A stretch of 64,000 nt of DNA, from positions 8,432,001 to 8,496,000 of the forward strand of contig JAHCVI010000001.1 in NCBI GenBank assembly GCA_019096155.1, written 5' to 3'. Shown here one piece after another: positions 46,601 to 58,928 of this stretch. The translations under genes and the position numbers were made by a program. Each line of letters opens with the position of its first letter. Positions within the stretch are counted from its first letter, which is position 1. A model generated the notes under the pieces. It was not told where the DNA came from, made no database searches, and worked only from the letters and a program-made list of their open reading frames with translations. The DNA comes from Staphylotrichum longicolle. Its lineage: Eukaryota; Ascomycota; Sordariomycetes; Sordariales; Chaetomiaceae.

Positions 46601-49205
46601 CCACTTTCCGGGGGCTTGCACTGCGCCGAGTCATCAGAACAGCTCTCCCAGACTCGAGCTACCTATGTAGAAAAAAAGTCAAGTCATTTCTCGCCATGAC
46701 GGTGACGGCATGGCCCTGCAGTAGCAGCAGATAACGGAATGGTATTTCAAAGGCGCCTCAGGCAAGCGGTTCCTCGCACTTCTCCTTCCTGCGGAAGGTC
46801 ATGGACCCAATCGACGGTGGGTTACCTGCGCCAAGGCGCCGGGAGGGCGGCGTGAGGACATGCTCGACATCATTGCCGATCCCAAGGGCGTCGATATTGC
46901 GGCACGGAAAAAAAGAACGCCATCATGTCGGTCGCGTTGATGGGCGGGTGGACTGCAAAAACATCTAGCTGCCTTTCCTAAATGTTCATCAGCGAGAAAC
47001 AATGCAGACATCACAGGGTCTACAACGCGAGGTAAATGCCCGGTCGGGGGATTGTGGAGCAAGGGGAATAGCGGTGCCACGATGCAAACTCGGCAGGCGC
47101 CAGGCCTGGCCCGGAACCAAGCTTTCTTTTCGGGGCAGCCTTATCACCAGAGTATACCTGAGGCATGGGTTGAGAGAAAGCACAGTGCGACAGGGGGTGG
47201 TTTAAGAAAGACGATCACCAACGGGAAGGGAAGTGGTCTCTTCCTGTCTGTGTCTGACTACGGCATGGTTGACCACCGGACAAAGAGAAGCATCACTCCA
47301 AAGAGACGCGGCGCTGTTCGCATGCCAAGTACGTGAGCGGGTGGTGAGAGAAATCGTCGGTCGGGGCAAACGGGTCTTGGTGCGTGCTGCCCGGTGTTGG
47401 AAATGGACATCGAGGGTGACCCCTGGAAGCGGCAGCCACCAAGCAGTGCACAGTCGTGCGATGGCACTGCTTCCCAAGCTGCGTAAAATAACTTCGGGGT
47501 CGTTGAGGAAAGCCTGGTGTCGTCCATCTTCGAACCCAACCGCGGGCGAAAAACAAGGGGGGCTCCCGTCTTCCCGTCCCGTGATTATTAGCGGGCAAGG
47601 TAGGGCACCACTTAGGATGTGTCGTCGTACTTCACGCAGCTCCCATGGCTGACGCCCCTTCATCCATCGCCGTCCCACAAAAACGTGTCCCAGCCGCCCA
47701 GTCCCAACCGACTCCTATCGGGCATCGCGCAGACCAAGTAAAACGGTGGTCGCGAGCGAGCCGGTGTGGGATCTGAGGATTTTATCTTATGGACCTGCTG
47801 CAAGACGGCGGGGGCAGAGCCTTCGAGGTTTGGATGCACGTTCCTCCCGACGCACTGCCCGCGACATTTGCCCTGGACACACACACTTCCCCACACCCAT
47901 TCCCTGTCACTGAGCAACTATCCCGAGAGCTGCCCTGTACGAAAGGCAGCCGCCGCAGCCATCACCCCACAATCCGCAACTGGCTGCACGCGAGCGACAG
48001 TGAAAATTGTGAGGACGACTGTGGTGGGTGAGACGACTGAGGTTGGACAGATCCTAAGATCGAAGCGATAACCCCCTTAGCGCAGAGGTATCGCCCTGGG
48101 GGGCATGGGGGTTGGTTTGCCGACGTTGAATCTGGAAGATGCGGGAATGCAAATCCCTGCCGGTAATGTACCTTACGTGAAGTACCTCGTGGCCCCACAG
48201 TGCTAGCAGCGGCGGCCCACTCGCCCGGTGCCCACTTTCTCTTTGCCCAGCGCTTTTCTGCTTCGAAGGCTCGTCGATGGAAATGGAAGCCAGCCATTGA
48301 TGGGGGTGCCCCCGGCACACACGACCCCAATGCAAAAGGCGCCGCCTCGCGCTGGTGTGTGCAGATGCCAGGGCCGAACACAGCTCGACATCGAAGGTAG
48401 GTCAGGCATGTACCGCCGCACTGCGGGATGTACCTTGGCGACTGGACCTGACCTTGCCTTACCTTCCCTGCCATTTGACGTTTCTTCGCTCGTCCCCATT
48501 ATTGCCTTTGCTACCCACATATCTCATCTCTCATCTCTCGTCTCGGCCGGTCTCCCTCTCTTTTCTTCCTCGTCTCTGCAAAACTGCTCGCCCACACGCA
48601 ATCCGGGCAGCGTGGGTGTTTGCCCACGCCCATTCCGACTTTTGACCCCTTCCAACCACGGCCCACGCGCATTCTCACACCGTTTCCCTTCCCCCAGCGT
48701 GTCATCGCCCATCCCTTTGGCACTTGGCCTCGCTCTTCCGCCATCCGCCTTTGATGCCTTTTTCGCTTCTATAGTTGCCTCCCTCACGATTTCTCATCCC
48801 ACACACCCACGCTGGCCGCTCCGAGCCTTTACCTTCCCGCCCTCGCGTTTTAAATCCCCCAACGACACGACCGGCACGCTCCCTCGTCCTGGGGGAAACA
48901 GCACCCGGGAACTGCGCAGGTAGCCTTGTTTTAAACGGGGTATCGGACCCTCGGCCGTTGCGTCTTATGGACCATCATCCGGCCCACTCTCGTCACTTCC
49001 TCTTCGGCGACAGCTGTTCTTCGGAACGGTCTGGTGCTTCTGCCACCCTGACACCTTTTCTTTTTGTCATCCAGCACCGGGACTGCATTCCCAGCGCCAC
49101 CACTGCCATCACTGCCATCACTGCCACCTCCCGCTGACCAGCAGCGGGATCAACTCACGTTTCTGGCATCTGGCATCTGGCATCTGGCAATTTTCTCGGC
49201 CCACC
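43605..49205. other. 5.6 kb region without a clear gene, between BTB and SNT2 genes
   Basis: The largest gap of the window, divergent between two genes. Open frames up to 235 codons (for example 46027-46734) have no motifs or convincing composition. A minus-strand stretch at about 45070-45700 has coding-like character but a broken frame. A tRNA-Met-like 5' half lies at about 48071-48092. The right part is pyrimidine rich, fitting a long leader for the SNT2 gene. A gene hidden by frame errors cannot be excluded. Confidence 0.5.
49163..49190 (+). repeat. TCTGGCA heptamer repeated four times before the SNT2 start
   Basis: Four perfect copies end 15 bases before the ATG at 49206. Imperfect copies of ACTGCCATC lie at about 49102-49127. 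Confidence 0.95.
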
Positions 49206-52200
49206 ATGGCCCAGAAATCTCAGACAGCGACCCAGCCCGAGGAGCAGGCAAATTCGGGCAGTCGCACCTCGTCCGCCAAGGACGGCGCAGGAGCACCAAA
49301 CTCGGCCGCCCGCCCGACTAGTTCGGGTGCCATCTCGTCTTCTATCCTGCCGAAAATGTCTGACCCAACACCAACCTTGACTTCCGCCTCGGAATCTCCG
49401 CAACCACAGCCCCAGCCCCAGCCCATGGAGAAGCCATCAGCGGCCGGGTCGCAGCCATCGCCCTATGGCACGCGGTCACGGAACCGCACCGGCGCGGCAC
49501 GCCCAAATTATGCCGAGGACAAGGACCTCGACCTGGACAATTACGACGCGTATCCCCAGCAGCGAAAAGACGACGACTCCAAAAAATTGGCCACCAAACA
49601 GCAGAGTGCATCGTCCACACCAGCACCCGTCAATCCACCACAGGCTGCCCCGCGCTCCGGCAACGGGTCTTCAAGAAAGCCCCTTCCGGACGACAGCAGG
49701 CAGTCAAGCGGGACCAAAGATCATCAACAAATTCAGAACCAGCCGTCGGCGGTGGCACCGGCATCAACCTCTGCGCCATCGACGGCCGCCAACGGAACCA
49801 GCACGGCAAACGGCGTGTCGAAGGGCAAGAAGCGCAAGGTCGCCGACACCGCTTCAACGGCCAGCGGCAGCCAAACGCCGTCGGCGTCAAATGGCGCGCT
49901 CTCCGCGTCGGCGCTGCAGAAGCGCCTGGGAGCCAGCGGGCACGTCAATGGAAGTGGCACATCCAGCAGTGCCGGCTATGGCGAGACGAATCTGCTCACT
50001 TTCGAGGGCACCAAGGCACGGCCCAAGGATGGAAAAATGGTGGCCGATGACGGCACGGTGCTCGCGGTCAACGGTAAGTCGGCGGCCGCGTTCCACACAG
50101 TCACTTTTTTGCTGCTATGCGCTTTTCACGGCGAGTTCTGACACGAGCGATGCAGATCATGTGTACCTGGTCTGTGAGCCGCCCGGCGAGCCCTACTATC
50201 TGGGCCGCATCATGGAGTTCTTGCACGTCAAGAACGACCCGGCACTGCCAATCGACGCGCTGCGCATCAATTGGTACTACCGGCCCAAGGACATCGGGCG
50301 CAAGGTGCAAGACACGCGCCTGGTTTTCGCCACGATGCACTCAGACATCAGCCCTCTTACGTCGCTGCGCGGCAAGTGTCAGATCCGGCACAAGGCCGAG
50401 ATCCCGGACATGGCGGCCTACAAGCGGACGCCCGACAGCTTCTGGTACGAGAAGCTGTATGACCGGTACATTCAGAAGAACTACGAGGTGATCCCGACGC
50501 GCCAGGTCATCAACGTGCCCGAGCACGTCAAGAAGGTGCTGGACGAGCGGTGGACCTATGTCCTGACGGAGCAGGGCCGGGGCAAGGAGCTGACCAGTGC
50601 GGTCAAGACGTGCAAGCGATGCACCACCTACTGCGCGAAGTAAGTCGAGTCCCAACCCGAGTGGGCGGCCCAGCCAACCAAACCCCCCAGCCGAGCCCTG
50701 TGATTTGGCGGGGTGGCGCGGGACCCAATGAGGAAATTTGAGGAGGGACAGGGAGCGGGCGCAAGTCCCCAAGAAGAAAAGTGGAACCGGATGCTGACAC
50801 ACCCCCTCCCCCACAGCAACGATTCGGTGGATTGTGCCGTGTGCCAACACACGTACCACATGAACTGTGTGAAGCCACCCCTGCTCAAAAAGCCAAGCCG
50901 TGGCTTCGCCTGGTCCTGCGCCGCATGCAGCCGCGCTCAGGAGCGCAAGCTCGAGGCCCGCCACACCCCCAACGTTTCGGACCACCACCACGATGGCGAG
51001 GACGACGAGGCCATCGACGACGAGGATGAGGAGATGGGCGGGGTGGACGGTGTCGACACGGGGCGCACCAGCCGCACGAGCCCGGTTGACGAGAACCTGC
51101 ACCCCGCGCCAACAGCCGAGCAGATCTACCACGCCAGCTTGTGGCCCTACCGCTATCTCGGCATGCACTGCAAGGTCGAGGACGCCCTTGACATGGACGA
51201 TCGCATCTTTCCCCGCGCGAGCACTCGCCTGGGCCTCCGCCACCAGGCCGTCGTGCCCCCCTGGTTTGGCCGCCCGGTGCAGTACGTGAAGCCGCTCGAG
51301 TTCAAAAAATCGGGCAAGAATAACAACAAGTACACCAAGGAGCAGCAGGCCGCTCTTGAGGCCGAGCGTCTCGAGAAGGAGAGGCGGCCCAAGTGGGTTC
51401 AGGATGAGCCGCCCGGATACATTGAGCGAGGCGGGGACGATACCTCGACTCTCCTCTACAAGCCGCCGGAGGACTGCGGCGTGAGCATGTCAAGCGAGGC
51501 GCTTGACGACTATATGGATACAGCTAGGTCGATGGCAGTCTCGCTCGGCCTGCCGCTGCGCTCCACTAATCTGCAGGATGTGGCGCGGGATGCTCTTTTT
51601 GTCAACGACTTTGACCCCGCGAAGGCTCTCGAGCAGCTTGCTAAGACACCGTTGGAGGCTTTTAAGGAGCCCAATCTGTCCCAGGCGGAGCAGAAGAAGT
51701 TTGAAGAAGCTGTCGCTAAATTCGGATCCGAACTCTATCTCGTCAAGAAGCACGTCAAGAGCCTCCCAGCATCAACCGTCACGCGGTACTACTATACGTG
51801 GAAGAAGACGGAGCGCGGAAAGCAGATCTGGGGCAATTTCTCGGGCCGCAAGGGGAAGAAGGACGCCAAAAAAGCCGAGGCCGCAGCGAACAAGCTGGCC
51901 GACGATGTCGCCGACGATCACGATGACTCCGCGTTTGATGCGGACAAGGCCAAAGAAAAGAAGAGGTGCTTCATGTGCAAGTTCTGTGGCACCAAGAAGT
52001 CGCGCAAGTGGCGGCGCGCCCCGGCTGTGGCAGCTATGCCTGTGACCGAAAACGGCGGCAGAAACGCGAGCAAGGAGAAGAAGGACCAGTACATCCAGGC
52101 GCTCTGCAGGCGGTGCGCAGAGCTGTGGAGGCGGTATGCCATCCAATGGGAGGATGTGGACGAGCTGGCCAAAAAGGTGGCCCAGGTCGGTGGCCGTGGC

Positions 52201-54699
52201 TGGAGGCGCAGGGTCGATGAGGACCTCTACAGAGAGCTACTTGCTGTCGACGAGATGGTCAACAGCACCCGTTACCCAACGCCCGAGGCTCCCGCGCGGG
52301 CAAGCCCGGCAGCGTCGCTCAACGGGCAAAACGCCGCTCAGGAGCCTCCCGGTAAGAAGCTCAAGGGTTTCGCTGACAAGGATACTGAGAAGACACCCTC
52401 CGAGTCGGGCAGCGTGACTGGCGGTGCCCCCTCAAAGAAAAAGGAGAAGGCAGCGGAGAAGCAACAACAACCCGCACCGCCTCCGATCCCGGAGATTCCG
52501 AAGCCGAAAACACTGCCCTGTGCAATTTGCAGGGAATTGGAGCCCTTGGGCGATCAGCACTTGTCGTGCAAGGAGTGCCGTCTCACCGTTCACAGGAACT
52601 GCTATGGCGTCGTGGACAACCGAGCTCCGGGCAAGTGGACTTGCGACATGTGTGTCAATGACAAGAACCCACAGCTGTCGATTGTAAGTGCCGCTGGTTT
52701 ATGCATCATCGCGCGCGCACATGAAGTACTGACCCCGATCCAGCACTACAAGTGTGTCCTCTGCCCGATCGAGTATACCGCACACGACTTTGTGGAGCAA
52801 CCCAGAATCTCCAATTCTCACAAGAAGAAGACGGAGAAGGAGCGCGAGCGCGAGCGGTTGGAGCGGGAGAACGCCCAGAAAGCAGCCGATTACTACCGCA
52901 AGAAGCAAGAGGAGATGAACCGCCCCGTCAACCCCCGCGAACCGTTGAAGCGAACCGCGGACAACAACTGGGTTCACGTTACCTGCGCCGTCTGGACACC
53001 CGAGATCAAGTTCGGGAACGCCAAGGCGCTCAGTCCCAGCGAGGGTATCCCTCTGATTCCGCGGGCGAGGTACGCCGAGGTATGCAAAGTCTGCAGAAGA
53101 GACGAGGGAGCGTGTGTCTATTGCAACCACTGCCACGCCCCAGTGCACGTCGAGTGCGCACACCAAGCTGGTTACGTTCTCGGCGTCGACATGACACCGG
53201 TCAAGGGTTCTCGCCCGGATCAGTTCCGCATCGTCACCATCAACGGGGAAAGTGGTGCCATGTCAGCCGGCGTATGGTGCAAGGACCATCTGCCGACCAA
53301 GGTTACGGTCCATCGGATGCACGAAGCCGTGGCGGAGACAGGAGCAAATGCTCTTCAACTCTTTGTGCAGAACTGCAAACAGGCAGACTTGACCTTGACG
53401 GGTTGTGCACGGAAGGCAAACCAGATCACCGTCGCCTCCAAGATGTCAACATCCCCCACGATGACTACGACGCACCAAAACCGACGGGCATCGCTCGCAG
53501 CCATGGTGAACGGCGACCATGACGACTCAACTCCTGGCGTCCTTCAGCCTGGTGGCAAGATCTGCCTGACATGCGGCGTTGACGTCAGCCCCAAGTGGCA
53601 CGCCATCGACCAGGCGCAGGAGCGAGGGCTTACAAATGGCTACTATGGCAACATCGGCTCCGAGGCTCAAAAGTTCGTCGAGCAGCGAAGCTTTCAATGT
53701 CACAAATGCAAGAAGGCGGGCCGGCAACCGGTCCTCCACTCACAACCTCCTCCCAAGGAGCCGACGCCGCCACCGGAGCCGGCCCGGCAGGCGGTTTCGC
53801 AAGCAGCGGCGGCAGCGATTTTGCCCACAGTGCGGCCTGACGAACCGAGACACCCGAACAGAGCCCCCTACGGGTGGCCCCCCGCTCCCGGCCCTTCGCC
53901 CGCTGTACAGGCCCCGCTTCTTCAGGCTCCTGCGCCGCCTCCGATTCCCATGCCGATCGCCCCTCCTGCTGTTCCAGCCCAAGCGGTAGCTCCGCCACCA
54001 CTACACCCGACGCTTGCGCCGAGAGTACCGACGGTCCAACCTCGGCCCTTTGACTGGCCCCGATCCTCAACAAGCCATGGGCCGCCCCCGCTGCACCCAT
54101 CGCGGGAGATCAACGGCGGCCCGTCCCCGCCACCTTCCTCCATGCCGCCGCTGGCGCCGCCCAATCATCTCCGGCCGCCCCCTATCAGCATCCCGCACCC
54201 CGCGGCACAATCCCCACCAAACAGCCACATGGTGGCACCTCCATTCGTCAACGGCATCCCGCACCCGCAGTCCCCACGGCGCGTCAGTGGCCCTCCGCCT
54301 CCGCCTCCCCCTAACGGCGGCCCCTACCATCCCCACCACAGCCACCCTCCAGCCGACCTCCGACCGCACCACATGTCGCCCATGAACCCATTACCACAAG
54401 TCATGATGAGCCACCCAGGGCCGGAGGCACCGCCGCCGCCGCCGCCGCCGAATTATCTCAGACAGTGGGGCCACCCCCAGAGTCACCACCATCCGCACCA
54501 CCACGGCAGCCCTCCGCCTCCGCCGCCCACTCAGCAACACCCGGCCCCGCCACCGCTGGGACATCACGAGCAGGGCATGCCGTCGTTGCAGCACCCGCCT
54601 GGTCCGCCGCCGGCGCATCCGCAACACAGGGAACATAGGGAAGGGAGGCCGGCCAGTGGAGCGAGTGCGAGCCCGTCGTTGAGGAATCTGCTTTCTTAG
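49206..54699 (+). CDS. SNT2: Snt2-type chromatin reader (BAH, PHD, SANT, GATA-like finger, extended PHD)
   Basis: Exons 49206..50073, 50156..50639, 50817..52683 and 52744..54699 give 1,724 residues. Residues 1-285 are disordered. A BAH domain starts at DHVYLVCEPPGEPYYLGRI (about 290-430). A PHD finger with CKRCTTYCANND and CAVCQHTYHMNC is at about 440-490. An acidic linker, an ELM2-like region and a SANT domain follow (about 739-790; VKSLPASTVTRYYYTWKK). A GATA-like finger CKFCGTKKSRKWRR is near 833. An extended PHD starting CAICRELEPLGDQHLSC is at about 1019-1230, and a last CLTCGVDVSPKWHA finger near 1348. The tail is Pro/His rich. Snt2 in yeast works with Ecm5 and the Rpd3 deacetylase in stress gene control; fungal orthologues affect conidiation. 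The third intron (60 bases) keeps the frame. Confidence 0.93.
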
Positions 54700-56628
54700 C
54701 GGGTGATGTGAGGTGAGGTGTGGGAGGGGACGTGGACCTCTAGGGCGGGACAGTTTGGCTTGCTAGGTTGTGGGGGAATGGGGGGAGGGCGCGTGGTGTT
54801 GTAGTTGGAAATGTAAAGTAACTGTATTTCTCCCCGGTCGTTTCTGCTATTTTCTTCTCTGCTTGTTTTTTCATCTCTTACTTGGATTTTTCGGAGTGAA
54901 AAGCCGCGTGGCGCGGCATGGGATGCATGGCAAAAGCGTGTAGATTTTTGACCATCTTTTTCCTTTCCTGGCTTCTGCATTGCAAACTTTGGGCTGGGTT
55001 GAGACGGGGATGGGATGTTTCTGAGAGGTGGAAGGAAAGAAGGATGTTTGATGTGGGAGGGAGACTGGCTACCCGGCGTGATTGAAGTGAGAGAACGAAG
55101 AGTGGCTATGCTCTGTTTACTTGGGCTTGAGATGGGGAGTTTGAGGGAGGTAAACTGGAACGGGGATGGGTTTGAGGGTGGGCATGGTTGCATATCTGGC
55201 ATGGTAGCGAGTAAGGGGCATGAGCCGTTCTGTTAGAAACAAACACGAAGATTTGTTGAGATTTTGGCTGAGTGTGGGTGAATAGATGAATTGACCCGAC
55301 CGTCACATGTGATGATTCTCCTTTTGGGGGATGGGTGCTTTGCAGGTTGTGGACATCATTCAAGGCCCACACAAAACCACCTTTTGAGGGCCAGAGCTGC
55401 CAGACCATGCCACTGCTCATGGTGGAAGATGGGACGGTTCTGTGGAGAAGTTTCACCGAGGATTCGACATTTGCCCTGATCTCAGTTCACTAAGAACCCA
55501 ATCCAATGACTCGACTTGCCCAGCCCGGCTCCAGTGCGACTGGGATTGTCCTTACAACTGCCGAATACGGGGGATGTCTAGGGATGTATGTAAGCTGAGC
55601 CAGGATCGGTTTGTGTGACAGTGAAAAAGCATTATTTTGCGGGTACAGCAAACTTGAAGCCGAAGTTCAGATGGCAAAAGGGAAAACGAGTGTGAAGACA
55701 AGACGAGACGTTCCTTTCACGAGTGACATCGGATTTGGAATGCCTGCCCGGTCTAAATTTAGTCGGCACATCCATGACGGGACCCTGACTGAAACCTTGA
55801 ACGGCCCCGCCTGAACGACTTTGCAGCCACTGGGCGGGGCACCCCAGTCTGCGGATTTCCATGTGCATCCCCTGGCCGGGAGTTGGGACGGCTGAGCTAG
55901 AGAGGTACCTCATTTGATTCGGGGCTTCCCTGTATAGATAAAGTACCATTCTAACCGCACCAGCCACACTCCAGAGTCTTCGATCGATTTCCATCAGGAG
56001 GGGCTCAATGGCTCAGTGGAAGAAGGCGGCGACTCGATTGGAAACCCAGGAATTTCAGCCTCCCTCTCTGTGTGCACCTGCAGTTTTAAAGCATCCCGCA
56101 TTCTCGACGAGTCCGGTTCGCCTGTGACGCTTTGGTCTAGACATTCGTCTCTGCAAAGAACCGAAAGTACGAGAGAGTGTTGGTTGTCGGCCGACCCGTC
56201 AGGAGAGCACCAAGACATCGGAACGCGCTTTTCTTTCGCACTGCGATTGCCTGGTAAGTCGCCCCTCGGCGAGCACGCTGCTTTTTTCCCCGGACCCGCG
56301 GCAGAATCCTCTGGACCTTTCCTTGCGGCAACGGGCCCGGCTTAGTATCCTCGCGATCCCCGTCAGCGATTCCGAGTCTCTTTTCTCCCCCTTGTTTCTT
56401 CCTACAACTCTTGCGCTCGAGTCCTTCTTTTTTTCTTTTCAGTTTTAGAACTTCGTCGCTAATCACCGACCGGTTTCCAGTCCGCAACAGTTTCCCACGT
56501 CTTTCTCTTTCTCCCTCCGGCATCTCCGCCGACATTCGTCAGGCTCCAACCAGCCCCGGGCAGCCTCGCGCGACTCGTTTCACCATTTCATATACCCTTT
56601 CTTTCTTTTTCCAACGTAAACCGTCAAA
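54700..56628. other. Intergenic: SNT2 3' region and YDJ1 promoter
   Basis: About 1.9 kb, no supported gene. Pyrimidine-rich sequence precedes the YDJ1 ATG. I saw no clear heat-shock element. Confidence 0.55.
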
Positions 56629-58056
56629 ATGGTCAAGGAGACCAAGTTCTACGACGTGCTTGGCGTATGTAACCCCCTGCCGAACACCCCTTTGAGGGAG
56701 CCATGGAGCTGACATGAAGCAACAGGTCTCGCCAGGTGCCACAGAGCAGGAGTTGAAGAAGGCTTACAAGACTGGTGCTCTCAAGTATCATCCCGGTATG
56801 TCTCTGTCCCACGCCTTCGTCCCCCTTGGGCCCGTGCTGACTCGTGAATGCAGACAAGAACCATAACAACCCCGCTGCCGAGCAGAAGTTCAAGGAGATC
56901 TCACACGCGTACGAGATTCTGTCGGATTCCCAGAAGCGCCAGATATACGACCAGTATGGTGAGGCCGGGTTGGAAGGCGGCGCTGGTGGCGGCGGCGGCA
57001 TGGCGGCCGAGGACCTCTTTGCGCAGTTCTTTGGTGGCGGCGGCGGCCTCGGCGGCGGCTTCGGTGGCATGTTCAGCGGCATGAACCACCAGCGCGGTCC
57101 TACCAAGGCGAAGACGATCCACCACGTCCACAACGTCTCGCTCGAGGACATCTACCGTGGCAAGGTCTCCAAGCTGGCCCTCCAGCGTTCCATCATCTGT
57201 CCCAAGTGCGAGGGTCGCGGCGGCAAGGAGGGCGCTGTCCGGAAATGCACAACATGCGATGGCCACGGTATGAAGACGATGATGCGCCAGATGGGTCCGA
57301 TGATCCAGCGCTTCCAGACGGTGTGCCCAGACTGCAATGGTGAGGGCGAGATCGTCAAGGACAAGGATCGCTGCAAGCAGTGCTTCGGCAAGAAGACGGT
57401 GGTTGATCGCAAGGTCCTGCATGTCCACGTCGACCGTGGCGTTAAGAGCGGCACCAAGGTCGAGTTCCGTGGCGAGGGTGACCAAGCCCCCGGCATCCTC
57501 GCCGGCGACGTTGTTTTCCAGATCGAGCAGAAGCCCCACCCCCGCTTCACTCGCCGGGACGATGACCTCCTCTACCACGCCGAGATCGATCTCGTCACGG
57601 CATTGGCCGGCGGCACGATCTATATCGAGCACCTCGACGACAGATGGCTGAGCGTTGACATTCTTCCCGGCGAGGCGATTGCACCTGGTAGGTTACCTTC
57701 ATTGTGCCGCTTCCCGTTTCCCAAGTTCCTCGCTAACTATTTTTGCAGGCGTCGTGAAGATGATCCGCGGCCAAGGCATGCCCTCCCACCGACACCACGA
57801 TTACGGCAACATGTACATTCAGTTCGCAGTCAGGTTTCCCGAGAAGAACTGGACCCAGGATCCTGCTGCTTTCGAGGCCCTCCGCAAGTTCCTTCCCTCG
57901 CCCGAGGTCGTTAACACCCCTCCGGCCGAGTCTATGTCGGAGCCTGCGGACCTCGAGGATGTCGACAATACCCCGAAGGGCTTCGGTGGCGCTGCGATGG
58001 AGGAGGACGAGGAGCACGAGCCGCATGGCGAGCGCGTCCAATGCGCTTCGCAGTAA
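56629..58056 (+). CDS. YDJ1: Type I DnaJ co-chaperone (Ydj1/Mas5), farnesylated
   Basis: Exons 56629..56664, 56726..56795, 56854..57687 and 57749..58056 give 415 residues. The J domain has HPD at 34-36. A Gly-rich linker with GGGGGLGGGFGGMF follows. The zinc centre has four repeats, CPKCEGRG, CTTCDGHG, CPDCNGEG and CKQCFGKK. The substrate-binding beta domains follow, with FRGEGDQAPGILAGDVVF. The C-terminus CASQ is a CAAX box, the same as in yeast Ydj1, so the protein should be farnesylated and partly bound to ER and mitochondrial surfaces. It stimulates Hsp70 ATPase and delivers clients. The first exon is only 36 bases. Confidence 0.97.
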
Positions 58057-58928
58057 GGGGGTTCAACTTGAGAACGAAGCTCTACATCTATGCAACCAGT
58101 TGAAGGTTGTTATAGACGATTAATAGGCGACATCCGCCTGGACTGGCATCCCTGCAACCAGATGCGCACGGCGAGTCTTCTGATTAATGAGATAACGAGG
58201 TGGGAAGAGGGGAAGGGTACAGGAAAATACCCCAGGTTGAAACCAGAGGGGAAGCATAGAGTCTCATTCTCTGGCATGCATGATGGGGGGGTGGTTTCTT
58301 CAGGCTCATTTTCTCATGTTTTATTTGGCACGTCACACACTCTTGGCAAGGCGGCGTTCTCGAGAGGATAGAGAGGCATCTGGCTTTCCTGCGGCAGGGA
58401 GGCTTTTCTGCTCTGCTGCCTGGATTTTTTCTCGTCTTTTTTTTTTCAATTAGCGAATGATGATATCAGGCATTATGGGAGTCCGCTCTGTTCTCGGGTG
58501 TCTGTTGTAATCATCCTGGGTAGACATCTTAACGGAAGTATGAAGATTAGTGCAGGTACTATTTCGGTCGGATATTTTCCCAGTTGTGTCCTGGTTGTCC
58601 ATTTGCGTTCGCCAAGATGGCAGCAGCTCTGTGGTCTTCCTTCTGGGGCAGCGTCTATTGGCTGCTACCATCCATTGTGTTGCGTGTCATATCACCTACT
58701 CCTTGCTACGGAGTACTGCATTGGGAGTTTATGAGTAAGATGGCCGCGCTGAGGAGGGGCAGGGAGATGTCATTGTATACCTTTGCAGATTGTCATTCTA
58801 GAAAGTGAGCATCCCTTCACTTCTGTTTCGGCTGGCCCCGTTCTTCAGCATGTATTCACATCTTTCATTTCGGGATGCTGCGAGCTAGGCTGACCGGATC
58901 CCGGCTTCTTTTTAGTACCCCCATTCGT
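58057..58928. other. Intergenic: convergent YDJ1/TRM82 3' regions
   Basis: T-rich 3' sequences of both genes; no gene seen. Confidence 0.55.

Noticed and set aside
46027..46734. 235-codon plus-strand frame in the large gap
   Set aside because: No motif, no signal peptide, mixed composition and no splice context; likely chance.
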